Assembly: GCA_015232855.1 (NCBI GenBank)
Contig: JADFYW010000013.1
Coordinates: 1 to 55,033 of the forward strand
Length of the DNA stretch: 55,033 nucleotides
DNA from: Fibrobacteria bacterium
Lineage (GTDB): Bacteria > Fibrobacterota > Fibrobacteria > UBA11236 > JADFYW01
Reading direction: 5' to 3'
Positions within the stretch are counted from its first letter, which is position 1, and the number at the start of each line of letters is the position of its first letter. The notes under the pieces were generated by a model that saw nothing but the letters and a program-made list of their open reading frames with translations, was not told the origin of the DNA and searched no databases. Positions 1 through 7,129 of the stretch are shown here, in pieces. A program made the position numbers and the translations under genes.

Positions 1-240
1 ATCAAATAATTTCATAATAATCCCATTCATTTATTTAAAGTGAAATACAAACGAATGCCCCCCCCAGTCCCCCAATTTGTGAAAAATGGCAGTCTAGACG
101 TTCATTAAAAATGAACTTTTACATAAAACGATGTTATATGACCCTGTACAGGGACAACTGATTCCGAGTTTCCAGCATAACACTGTCTTATGTAAACTAA
201 TCCGGTTTCTGTGTCCGTCCAGGTATGGCCGGCCATCCCG

Positions 241-957
241 TTATTTCTCAAATCGCCATCCCACCCTGGGGTTATTTATATGCGGCTTTAAGAACGTAGC
301 TAACTCTGGATGAACTTCTTCTATCACTTTTAGCACTTTTTTTCGCCACTTAATGAACATGGACTCAAAGACCTTTTGTAATCGATCTTTTTGTTCAGGC
401 TGTTTTAGTAAAAATGTGGCCATTTTTAAGGCCGAGTCCTGATCCTTTTTGCGCTTTTCTTCTTTGAACCGCATTGCGCTTATCAAAAACTTGTGCAAAA
501 CATAGGCAGACGGTTCAGGAACGTTAACCATAAGTGATTTATGTTTGACAGTGATTGTATTCCATGCCAGCATTTCTAAATAGCGAAGCCCTACAGCATG
601 GGTTTTAAGCTTTGGTATCGGTCTTGCGATGTCAACTCCTGCACTAAGTAACGGAGATAAAAATTCCAAGTCAAGATCCGGATGTCCAAATTTTTCGATA
701 CCACTATACATTTCCCGGCGAGAAGTGAAATTCAATTTTTTCAGGACATCACCGATATTCACTTCCTTTTTAATGGCCCGTGGATTTGGTACTAAAAAAT
801 CGATATCAAGTGTGCGCACAGCAGGTATTTCCGGTGCATCATCAAAGTGGATGCGATAAAAAAAATGAGTCCAACTCCCTATCAGAACAAGGTCATCTAA
901 TATGCCATTCTTATTAAAGGTCTTTAAAACATCGATGACAAGTTCAAGTTTTTGCAA
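241..957 (-). CDS. Nucleotidyltransferase-fold protein of the GSLwt/NTP_transf_8 type (AbiEii-like)
   Basis: A 238-residue protein with the start of a minimal nucleotidyltransferase fold: a Gly27-Ser28-Trp29 turn after a hydrophobic strand, then two metal-binding aspartates (Asp51 and Asp53) in an R-T-L-D-I-D-F-L-V-P strand. The C-terminal half is helical and rich in Lys/Glu. Proteins of this type act as nucleotide-transferring toxins or are orphan domains of unknown substrate. The gene overlaps the 3' end of the small gene upstream by 14 bp, so the two are translationally coupled, as in type II/IV toxin-antitoxin or AbiE-like modules. The fold assignment is from visible motifs; toxicity is inference. 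Confidence 0.75.
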   Translation of the reverse strand: MQKLELVIDVLKTFNKNGILDDLVLIGSWTHFFYRIHFDDAPEIPAVRTLDIDFLVPNPRAIKKEVNIGDVLKKLNFTSRREMYSGIEKFGHPDLDLEFLSPLLSAGVDIARPIPKLKTHAVGLRYLEMLAWNTITVKHKSLMVNVPEPSAYVLHKFLISAMRFKEEKRKKDQDSALKMATFLLKQPEQKDRLQKVFESMFIKWRKKVLKVIEEVHPELATFLKPHINNPRVGWRFEK

Positions 958-1258
958 CGCTCAACATCCTTTGCACTTCATCAAGGTTTTTTTTCGCATC
1001 CTTTAAAAGTGAATTAAAATTTCTTCTTTCTTCCATTTTTTCTTTAAATTTAAGGGCTTTTTCCGATTCAACAGAACCCAGATACTCAAAGCACACCTTG
1101 TATTTTTCCCGAAATGCCCTATAGGCGTATAGCCCATTTCGTATTTTTTTTACTGAAAGAGATCCTTTCGGGAGCAAGGCCATTTCTTTGCCATACTGTT
1201 TGATGAGAGCCACCAGGCGGTCTCTTTCTTCCACAAGGACGTCTTTTAAAATACTCAT
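944..1258 (-). CDS. Small coiled-coil protein (DUF6788-like), partner of the nucleotidyltransferase
   Basis: A 104-residue charged protein, first gene of the two-gene unit. A Leu-Pro-Lys-Gly-Ser-Leu turn leads into a short strand region rich in Tyr (around residues 30-60) ending in a Tyr-Leu-Gly element, followed by a Glu/Lys-rich helix. This order resembles short DUF6788-type proteins that carry a G-S-x-x-x-K-x-x-x-G-x-x-Y-x-Y-x-x-x-R pattern next to accessory genes. It overlaps the nucleotidyltransferase gene by 14 bp. It could be an antitoxin or DNA-binding partner; no helix-turn-helix is obvious. ATG start; family match is from memory. Confidence 0.6.
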   Translation of the reverse strand: MSILKDVLVEERDRLVALIKQYGKEMALLPKGSLSVKKIRNGLYAYRAFREKYKVCFEYLGSVESEKALKFKEKMEERRNFNSLLKDAKKNLDEVQRMLSVAKT

Positions 1259-1641
1259 ACAACATTACCTAACAATTACATTTATAATTATATATTGTTA
1301 GTTAACGATTTTCAACTCATTTTTCACTTATTTTCTTTAGCAGCTAAAGGAAATCGGCTGTTTTTGGCGCTGGGGGTACAAGGAGGCCCTTTTTCGGGCT
1401 CTGAAACCGTCTGGTTTGCATAATGTAGTGTTACACGACCGCAGAGAATCAGCGGTTACCCGCCTGTCACGGCGTAGTTCCTGAAAGGGACGAAGTCGGA
1501 CCGGGTTTGGGTAACACCCCATCATGTAAAAGGATATTTTTCTGGTCAGGTGGATTGTACCTTCTACGAGGGTCAAGAAAGAAAATGTAGCTATTATCTC
1601 CCCCTCTGTCTGGCAACTCTTTGGCAGAAGACTGGTGGCCT
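1259..1641. other. Intergenic region with a G+C-rich palindromic repeat remnant
   Basis: No convincing gene. About 1360-1520 is distinctly more G+C-rich than its flanks and contains the element cctgtcacggcgtagttcct followed by a gggacgaagtcgg segment, of a kind that recurs as dispersed palindromic repeats in many environmental genomes. The 79-codon frame open here on the minus strand has an Arg-rich, atypical composition and is probably not translated. Confidence 0.4.
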
Positions 1642-2091
1642 TTAATGCAGTTTTATATAACTATGCATACCGGAACGTTCATTCCCAACAAAATATACTC
1701 CCGGAGGTATTTCATTTACCCGATTTCTGTCAATAAACGCACATTTTCCATCCAGAGTGCACATACTGATGTTTTGCCCAATAATATCGAGGTAGGTATT
1801 TTGCACTGACTTAAAATGTGGAATCTTTTTTGCCTTGAGTAATGCATCAAAATCAGGCTTTTCAAATATTTCGGGACAATAATCACTCATGTACCAATCT
1901 GAACCTGCCTCCGGCGCCCGAAAACTGAAGGCATTATCCCAGGAAGTTGAAAAGGTACAATCATCCTGCAAAGGAAAGCACCGGCTGTTCCAGTCAATTT
2001 CAGCAGGATCATATACTCTATTATTCAGATCAACCGTGTAAAAAATATGGTTCTATAGCAGAATTTGTGGGAAAAACAGTTAGTATTTCTG
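1642..2091 (-). pseudogene. 3' remnant of a secreted protein with a sorting-type tail
   Basis: The minus-strand frame is open from the stop at 2092-2094 to a terminator at 1642, but the only candidate initiator is a TTG at 1971 well inside the conserved-looking part. The translated stretch upstream of that codon (for example Y-T-V-D-L-N-N-R-V-Y-D-P-A-E-I) reads like ordinary coding sequence, so the frame is the 3' end of a longer gene rather than a small gene. The tail, N-E-I-P-P-G-V-Y-F-V-G-N then a short Lys/His end, has the shape of a type IX-like C-terminal sorting region (P-x-G-V-Y-x-V). The 5' part of the gene is missing upstream, where repeats begin. Confidence 0.5.
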
Positions 2092-2368
2092 ACTAGAGTA
2101 CGAAGTACTTTGTGATAGAAAATAAAGAGGGTGAAATAGCTATTAGCTGTCAGCTGTTAGCTATCAGCTTTAGAGTGTGCTTCGCACTAAATACCGAAGA
2201 ACAATCTCCATATGAAAAAAGCATAGTATGCAAAATATCACGCATCAAACAGGTGATGTTCCTTTAAAATTTTACACACAAAAGTTCTTTCCATTTTATT
2301 TAGAATGCGAAGCACAATATGAGGCTGATAGCTAAAAGCTGACAGCTAATAGCTAATAGCTTACGCAG
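2092..2368. repeat. Inverted 'agctgatagctaa' repeats plus a duplicated gene-start flank
   Basis: Two clusters of the short motif tagct(g/a)at/acagct face each other: about 2140-2172 and about 2322-2362. The right part (about 2264-2362) is an imperfect direct copy of about 2711-2789: both contain acaaaagt(t/c)ctttccatt, then gcg(a/g)agcaca, then ggctgatagctaa. The second copy is the ribosome-binding and 5' flank of the four-helix-bundle gene, so this gap looks like the scar of a second copy of that gene start. Confidence 0.55.
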
Positions 2369-2725
2369 TTAATTACTTTTCAAGCGTTTCATTAGGGATG
2401 TTAACATTTTTTTGATTTCAGTTATTTCAACATTAAGTTCATTAAATTTTGGCAGACCAATGTACTTGAGATCTTTGCTTAATAAAAGTTGATATTCAAC
2501 TTCTGATGCAGATCCATTCGCTATTCCAATAAATCGACAAAATTCAGCATCAGTATCTTTTCCACACCCTTCCGCAATATTCATTGGAATTGAGGAGCTA
2601 GATCTTCTAATCTGGCTGATTAAACCATAATTTTCTTCTTTTGGGAAACCGTTAGTTATTTGGTAAATTTTTAATACTAACGAGTGGGACTTTTCCCATA
2701 CTTTTAATTGTTTAAAACTTTGCAT
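2369..2725 (-). CDS. Four helix bundle protein (23S rRNA intervening-sequence protein family)
   Basis: The start at 2725 (rather than 2761) is chosen because an AAAGGA ribosome-binding site precedes it at good spacing; it gives 118 residues. The sequence has the family signature: Q-L-x-V-W-x-x-S near the N-terminus, F-P-x-E-E-x-Y-G-L-x-x-Q-I-R-R-S-S x S-I-P x N-I-A-E-G in the middle, and S-A-S-E-V-E-Y-Q-L in the third helix. Members form pentameric four-helix bundles, occur in rRNA intervening sequences and as stand-alone genes, and are related to the Avd accessory proteins of diversity-generating retroelements. No reverse transcriptase or variable repeat is seen nearby. Both sides carry the same short repeats, which suggests a mobile cassette. 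Confidence 0.88.
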   Translation of the reverse strand: MQSFKQLKVWEKSHSLVLKIYQITNGFPKEENYGLISQIRRSSSSIPMNIAEGCGKDTDAEFCRFIGIANGSASEVEYQLLLSKDLKYIGLPKFNELNVEITEIKKMLTSLMKRLKSN

Positions 2726-2789
2726 ACAAAAGTCCTTTCCATTTTTTATTGTGCGGAGCACATTAGTAGGCTGATAGCTAACAGCTTAT
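2711..2789. repeat. Copy 2 of the direct repeat flanking the four-helix-bundle gene
   Basis: This segment overlaps the ribosome-binding site and start of the four-helix-bundle gene and matches about 2264-2362 with scattered substitutions (acaaaagtcctttccatttt, gcggagcacat, ggctgatagctaacagctta). Confidence 0.5.
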
Positions 2790-3659
2790 CTACCCCCACC
2801 CAAACACCCGCTTCTTCACCTTCTGCAAAGTACGCCTCAACTTCAACGTCCGCATTTTTTTCCGGAGCTCGGTATGGTGCCAGGTGACCCATTCATTGTA
2901 ATAACGATATTCCCGTTCCCGTTTTTTAAACTCCGGACCATGAACTATCCGCCTTCCGTTTTTTGTATAGGGAGGAATTTCGATATGCAAACATTCATGA
3001 TAAACCACACCACTCACAATTTCTTCACGTACATCTTTGAAGTCATAGCAGCGGCTGATGGTGATAAGGTGATAGGGGTTCCCCTCTTCGTCCTGCTCCA
3101 GACAATGAGTGGACAAACCACCGGTGCGAGCTGACCAGGTAAGGCGGGCCCGCAGACGATTGTCAAAATACATGGCGTTAACGGTATCAAAGAGGTGATT
3201 AAGATTGTGGAACGCGCCCTCTGGTTTTAGACGGGCTATTTTTCGGGAATTTCGTTTAAGGATGGATTTTAGGAGAAGTTTATTTTTACCCTCAAGCTTG
3301 ATTCCCTCCTTTTCAAGATGCTTACCTGGGTTAATTAAATACCCACGAAGGAGCTCTTCAAGCTGTACTCTCCCAATGCGATCACTTTCCTTCCAGTACC
3401 GTTTACGCTTTTTCATAAGCATGGCCCAGTCAAGGAGCGCCCTCTTAATTGAGACCGGAGCCAGGGCAAAAAGCCTGGGAACAGAAACAATGCCTCGCTT
3501 ATGGGAATAATTCCAATCCACACTCCAACTGCTGTATTTCTTCTGAGCTACGCGTACTTCCAGCTCTGAATATTCTGCCTCGGTAAGTGCTGTAAAACTT
3601 TGGATCTCCGGTACGGAGTCAAAGAGAGAAAGTTGAGAAAAGGGAGTATTATTTGACAT
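2790..3659 (-). CDS. SprT-like zinc metalloprotein (HExxH)
   Basis: A 289-residue protein with a zinc-metallopeptidase core near its C-terminus: His221-Glu222-Cys-Leu-His225 in the context V-V-Y-H-E-C-L-H-I-E, followed by a G-P-E-F-K-K element that fits the downstream part of SprT-like domains. Before it lies N-A-M-Y-F-D-N-R-L-x-A-R-L-T-W-S, the typical SprT beta-hairpin preceding the active site. The N-terminal 120 residues are basic and unassigned. SprT/Spartan-type enzymes act on DNA-bound proteins, but many bacterial members have unknown substrates. There is no signal peptide, so it is cytoplasmic. The gene is flanked by repeats on both sides. Confidence 0.75.
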   Translation of the reverse strand: MSNNTPFSQLSLFDSVPEIQSFTALTEAEYSELEVRVAQKKYSSWSVDWNYSHKRGIVSVPRLFALAPVSIKRALLDWAMLMKKRKRYWKESDRIGRVQLEELLRGYLINPGKHLEKEGIKLEGKNKLLLKSILKRNSRKIARLKPEGAFHNLNHLFDTVNAMYFDNRLRARLTWSARTGGLSTHCLEQDEEGNPYHLITISRCYDFKDVREEIVSGVVYHECLHIEIPPYTKNGRRIVHGPEFKKREREYRYYNEWVTWHHTELRKKMRTLKLRRTLQKVKKRVFGWG

Positions 3660-3824
3660 AAAACGTGAATTTAAAAAAATAATTTTAATTATGAATTAAT
3701 AATTAGGAGTTATGAATTGAATAAAGGATATCCTTCGGAAATGGATATTCAATTATCAAATCCACAGGATTTCTAACTTTGAATTAATAATTCATAATTT
3801 CAAATTCATAATTAACTAGTAGGA
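3660..3824. repeat. A+T-rich inverted repeat of the 'aattcataatt' family
   Basis: Two facing copies of ttatgaattaataatta / taattattaattcataa-like sequence (about 3688-3718 and 3781-3813) surround ggatatccttcggaaatggatattc and atccacaggatttctaa. The same words recur at about 6425-6690, 29085-29108 and 43040-43060, so this is a dispersed repeat family rather than a local operator. Confidence 0.6.
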
Positions 3825-4283
3825 TTATGAGTTTGAATTTTCGTCTTTTTTAAGCGTATTGAGGATAGACTTCAACTCTTCTTTTATAGCTGTTATTACC
3901 TTTTTATCTACACCAACAGAACTTACCTCCACTTCAGGGGCTGACACCTCATTGGTAGAGTCGGGTTCTTTTTGAGGTGCCGGTGTTGATTGGCTGGTCG
4001 TTAAGGGAGGAAGCAAGCTCAGTTGTCCTTCTACCTCGTTGTAGTCTGCAGTAGTGAGCTTTTTCTTGGCGCCTTGTACGGTATACATCTCTTTTTGCAG
4101 GAGATGCTTGATATACCTGATGACCTGAATATCCTTATCACGGTACTGTCTGTTACCTGCCCGGTTCTTTCGGGGTTTGAGCTTGGAGAACTCGGATTCC
4201 CAGTATCTGAGCACGTGCTGCTCTAGACCCGTGAGTTCAGCCACATCGGAAATGGAGTAGTATACCTTTTTTTTCACTTTCAC
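3825..4283 (-). CDS. MerR-family transcriptional regulator
   Basis: A 152-residue protein with an N-terminal MerR winged helix-turn-helix (residues about 8-75): Y-S-I-S-D-V-A-E-L-T-G-L recognition helix region, then L-R-Y-W-E-S-E-F, then the N-R-x-Y-R-D-K-D wing. The rest is a Pro/Thr/Ser-rich linker and a short helix; there are no metal-binding cysteines, so it is unlikely to be a heavy-metal sensor. The gene overlaps the end of plsY by 4 bp (ATGA type) and is therefore the last gene of a der-plsY-regulator operon. Similar MerR proteins sit near housekeeping operons in Fibrobacterota- and Desulfobacterota-like genomes. Confidence 0.88.
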   Translation of the reverse strand: MKVKKKVYYSISDVAELTGLEQHVLRYWESEFSKLKPRKNRAGNRQYRDKDIQVIRYIKHLLQKEMYTVQGAKKKLTTADYNEVEGQLSLLPPLTTSQSTPAPQKEPDSTNEVSAPEVEVSSVGVDKKVITAIKEELKSILNTLKKDENSNS

Positions 4284-4909
4284 CCTTTTGGTTTCTTTTT
4301 ACCAAACCGGTTTTCCGTACCTGCTAAAAGGCGGGAGATGTTTGAACGGTGTCTGACTATGATAAATATGCTTAGAATAATGGTGAGCAAAAGCATCGCC
4401 ATGGTAGCCTCGTTAAAGAAATACTCAAACAACATAAAGAGAGAAATCGCCGCTGCCGCACTGATAGATGCCAGACTCACATAGCCTGAGGGAATGACAA
4501 CCACCAACCAGACCACAAAAGCAAGAATTGCTGAAATGGGAGTGAGTATCATATAGACTCCAAGCCCAGCCAAAACACCCTTGCCTCCTTTAAACCCGGC
4601 AAAACAGGTGAATGAGTGACCAAAAATACTCATCAACCCGGCACATAATCCAAAATTAATGGCGGGCATATAGTCCTGGTTAGCGCTATAGCCAAGCCAG
4701 GCAGCAAGTGCTCCTTTGCCAAAATCAATAATTGCTACCGGGATGGTCGCTTTAACACCAAAAAGACGATAGGTATTGGTAAGCCCTGCGTTTTTACTCC
4801 CTTCGGAGCGCACATCTTTTTTATAGAATAATTTAGATACCCAGACAGAGGCGGGTATGGATCCTGCAAGGTAGGAAAGCAGAAGAATAAATAAAACAGA
4901 GGCGAGCAT
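4280..4909 (-). CDS. plsY: Glycerol-3-phosphate acyltransferase PlsY
   Basis: A 209-residue integral membrane protein that transfers the acyl group from acyl-phosphate to glycerol-3-phosphate, the first step of phospholipid synthesis. The three PlsY motifs are visible: G-S-I-P-A-S near residue 17, R-S-E-G-S-K-N-A-G-L-T-N-T-Y-R (about 34-48), and G-H-S-F-T-C-F-A-G-F-K-G-G-K-G-V (about 97-112). Five or so hydrophobic segments fit the known topology. The tail G-K-K-K-P-K-G is basic and cytoplasmic. It overlaps der by 1 bp and the MerR gene by 4 bp. Confidence 0.96.
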   Translation of the reverse strand: MLASVLFILLLSYLAGSIPASVWVSKLFYKKDVRSEGSKNAGLTNTYRLFGVKATIPVAIIDFGKGALAAWLGYSANQDYMPAINFGLCAGLMSIFGHSFTCFAGFKGGKGVLAGLGVYMILTPISAILAFVVWLVVVIPSGYVSLASISAAAAISLFMLFEYFFNEATMAMLLLTIILSIFIIVRHRSNISRLLAGTENRFGKKKPKG

Positions 4910-6360
4910 CAGTCTCTATTCCTCTTGGAACGCCTTGACCTGGCTGTGTTTTTTTCAGCAGGCTTCACTCGGGTTCCATCTTTGTCTTTAAGCTTATTGG
5001 CATAATTATTAAAATCAGTCAAGTCTTCGTCTGTCCTCAGTTTGATATCTCTTTTAAAAAAGAATTTTACCGGGGCCCCGGCAAGCTCAAAATAATTGTA
5101 AAGACTTCTCTTTAAGTACCTTTCATAACTGGGAAATACATTCTGCGGACGTTGGGCCTCCACTACAAATCCCGGGGGATTTATCGTCACCTGGCACAAG
5201 CGTCTCATATTAACCGATCCCTTATTACAGCGAGGATGGGGATACTTTGCAATAGCTGCCTGAAAATACTTCACGACTTCCTCTCTACCCAATACCTTAT
5301 GCAGATTTTCATATACCTGAATTACCGTATCTAACATACGGGTCACTCGTTTACCGGTTAAACCAGAGACCGGTACTTTAGGTATCCATTCCATATCCGG
5401 TACCTTGTTGATAATCGCTTTATTGAATTTATCAAGGGTATCATGCTCAGCTTCTACAATATCCCATTTATTAAAACAGATAACCATGCCCTTACCGGTT
5501 TCAAGGATAAGGGTAAATATCTTGAGATCCTGAACCTCAAGCCCACGGTCAGCATCAAGGAGCAATACACAGACGTCAGATCTTCTTATGGCTTCTATGG
5601 CCCGTAAATTTGAAAAATATTCTACATCATCTCGTACCTTTGCCTTTTTTCGTAATCCTGCGGTATCAGTAAGGATAATATTATGGCCCTTATAGCTCAC
5701 TTCGGTATCAATAGAATCCCGGGTGGTACCTGCAACCGGAGAAACAATTAAGTGATCCTCTCCAAGTATTTTATTTACCAGAGTACTTTTTCCGCTGTTG
5801 GGTCTCCCTAGAATTGCCAAACGTATGCCGTCTGTCTCTTCTTTCTTTTCATAATTATTAGGAAGCTCTGAAACTATTTTGTCAAGTAAACTGGTCACGC
5901 CATAACCGCTTTTAGCAGAAACCGGATGAGGCTCTCCCATACCCAGTTTCCAAAAGTCATGGATATCCATTTGAGCCTGTTTAGACTCAAGTTTATTTAC
6001 CGCCAAAACAAATGGGATCCCGGATTTCCTTACAAAATTTGCGAGCCTTTTGTCCATATCTACAATAGAAGACAAACCGTCTGCCACAAAAAGAATCACG
6101 TCTGATTCCAGAATAGCGAGCTTGATTTTATCAACCACCATGGCATCAAGAGCGTCCTGGGTATCAAGCATAAAACCACCGGTATCAACAAGTTGAAAGG
6201 CTACCCCATCCCACTCACTAAACTGAAAATGGAGGTCTCGGGTAACCCCTTCCCGGTCCGCGACCACTGCAAGCCGCTTTTTAAGTATCCTGTTAAACAG
6301 GCTTGATTTGCCTACATTTGGCCTTCCGACTATTGTAACTGTTCCACCTTTCATGTCCAC
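4909..6360 (-). CDS. der: Ribosome biogenesis GTPase Der (EngA)
   Basis: A 483-residue double-Era GTPase needed for 50S subunit maturation. The first G domain has G-R-P-N-V-G-K-S-S at about residues 12-20, D-T-G-G and N-K-L-E (in place of NKxD); the second has G-R-P-N-S-G-K-S-T at about 185, D-T-A-G and N-K-W-D. The C-terminal KH-like domain ends in a Lys/Arg-rich tail. The first G domain uses N-K-L-E as its base-specificity motif, which is unusual but seen in other Der proteins. It is the first gene of the der-plsY-merR operon; an ATG two codons downstream (ahead of K-G-G-T-V) could be the real start. Confidence 0.97.
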   Translation of the reverse strand: MDMKGGTVTIVGRPNVGKSSLFNRILKKRLAVVADREGVTRDLHFQFSEWDGVAFQLVDTGGFMLDTQDALDAMVVDKIKLAILESDVILFVADGLSSIVDMDKRLANFVRKSGIPFVLAVNKLESKQAQMDIHDFWKLGMGEPHPVSAKSGYGVTSLLDKIVSELPNNYEKKEETDGIRLAILGRPNSGKSTLVNKILGEDHLIVSPVAGTTRDSIDTEVSYKGHNIILTDTAGLRKKAKVRDDVEYFSNLRAIEAIRRSDVCVLLLDADRGLEVQDLKIFTLILETGKGMVICFNKWDIVEAEHDTLDKFNKAIINKVPDMEWIPKVPVSGLTGKRVTRMLDTVIQVYENLHKVLGREEVVKYFQAAIAKYPHPRCNKGSVNMRRLCQVTINPPGFVVEAQRPQNVFPSYERYLKRSLYNYFELAGAPVKFFFKRDIKLRTDEDLTDFNNYANKLKDKDGTRVKPAEKNTARSRRSKRNRD

Positions 6361-6785
6361 AATTGTAGAATTTATTTAAGTTATTGGCAAATAGCGAGTT
6401 ATGGATAACAGATAAAACATCTGTTAATTATGAAAGATGAATTAAGAATTAGGAATTCATTGGTAAGCTAATAAGTTGCCCTCTCCCCCTTAATCCCCCT
6501 CTCCCGGAAGTTCGGGAACTGGGGGCGAGGGGGCAATTATTTGCAAATAGAGAGTTATGGAATACAAATAAAAATCCGCAGGATTTCTAATTTTCAATTC
6601 ATAATTCCTAATTCATCTTTCATAATTCTTATTTCCCCCTCTCAATCCCTAATTCATCTTTCATAATTTCTAATTCGCAATTACAATTCTTAATTTAAAA
6701 TAGTGTGTCGCACTTTTTTTTAACAATCACTTTAGTTGGGGAAAGTTATACCGATAATTATAAGACAACAACAGTAGTAGAGCCA
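6361..6785. repeat. Gap between der and the FlgM-like gene, filled by two dispersed repeats
   Basis: It holds a C-rich hairpin unit at about 6481-6535 (ccctctcccccttaatcccc ... gggggcgaggggg), whose relative occurs at about 48798-48859, and a run of attcataattcctaattcat words (about 6590-6690) of the same family as 3660-3824. A frame open from a GTG at 6705 runs into the next gene, but its first 27 codons have no ribosome-binding site and are not convincing. Confidence 0.55.
6362..6390 (-). promoter_or_regulatory. Candidate sigma-70 promoter of der
   Basis: On the minus strand TTGCCA, a 17-bp spacer and TACAAT lie immediately upstream of der. The -10 box ends only about 8 bp before the annotated ATG, so transcription would begin at or next to the start codon. 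Either the transcript is leaderless or translation begins at the ATG two codons further in. Confidence 0.4.
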
Positions 6786-7091
6786 ATGAATATCATACCA
6801 CAAAACAATTCCTACCCGGTTTACTCAAACATCAAACCCCAGGCGACTGGAAGTGGGAATGGGAGTTTTGGAAAAAATTTGGAAATCAAAGATACAGTCT
6901 CTCTTTCTAAAGAAGGCGAATCGGTACATGCCAGCCAGCAAGAAATGGGTGTTGTATTGGAAAGAGCCAAAGGATTACCTGAACTCAGGCAGGATAAAAT
7001 CTTTGTCGCTCAAGAAAATATGAAATCGGGATTTTATAATTCGAGTGCAGCCATAGACTCCACCGCAGGAAAAATTATAGCTACTGCCTAG
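6786..7091 (+). CDS. flgM: FlgM-like anti-sigma-28 factor
   Basis: Starting at the ATG at 6786 gives a 101-residue protein beginning M-N-I-I-P. The middle has the D-T-V-S-L-S strand typical of FlgM, and the C-terminal third (V-L-E-R-A-K-G-L-P-E-L-R-Q-D-K-I then an N-M-K-S-G-F-Y helix and a final A-G-K-I-I-A helix) matches the sigma-28-binding half of FlgM, which has R-x-x-K-V-x-x-L-x-x-x-I-x-x-G-x-Y. FlgM holds the flagellar sigma factor FliA inactive until the hook is complete. It is single, and convergent with the large C25 peptidase gene; the flg rod/ring operon is 15 kb away. An upstream GTG (6705) is open but unlikely. Confidence 0.6.
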   Translation: MNIIPQNNSYPVYSNIKPQATGSGNGSFGKNLEIKDTVSLSKEGESVHASQQEMGVVLERAKGLPELRQDKIFVAQENMKSGFYNSSAAIDSTAGKIIATA

Positions 7092-7129
7092 AAAAAGATT
7101 CTCCCGAAAGGGCGCGGAGGATAGTTTAA

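Noticed and set aside
131-313. A 60-codon plus-strand frame at the left edge
   Set aside because: It overlaps the end of the nucleotidyltransferase gene antisense and has no family-like composition.
1337-1576. A 79-codon minus-strand frame
   Set aside because: Arg/Ser/Cys-rich, no ribosome-binding site, lies in G+C-rich palindromic repeat sequence.
2369-2725. Considered as the Avd gene of a diversity-generating retroelement
   Set aside because: No reverse transcriptase, template repeat or variable repeat is found nearby; the family is also common as a stand-alone gene.
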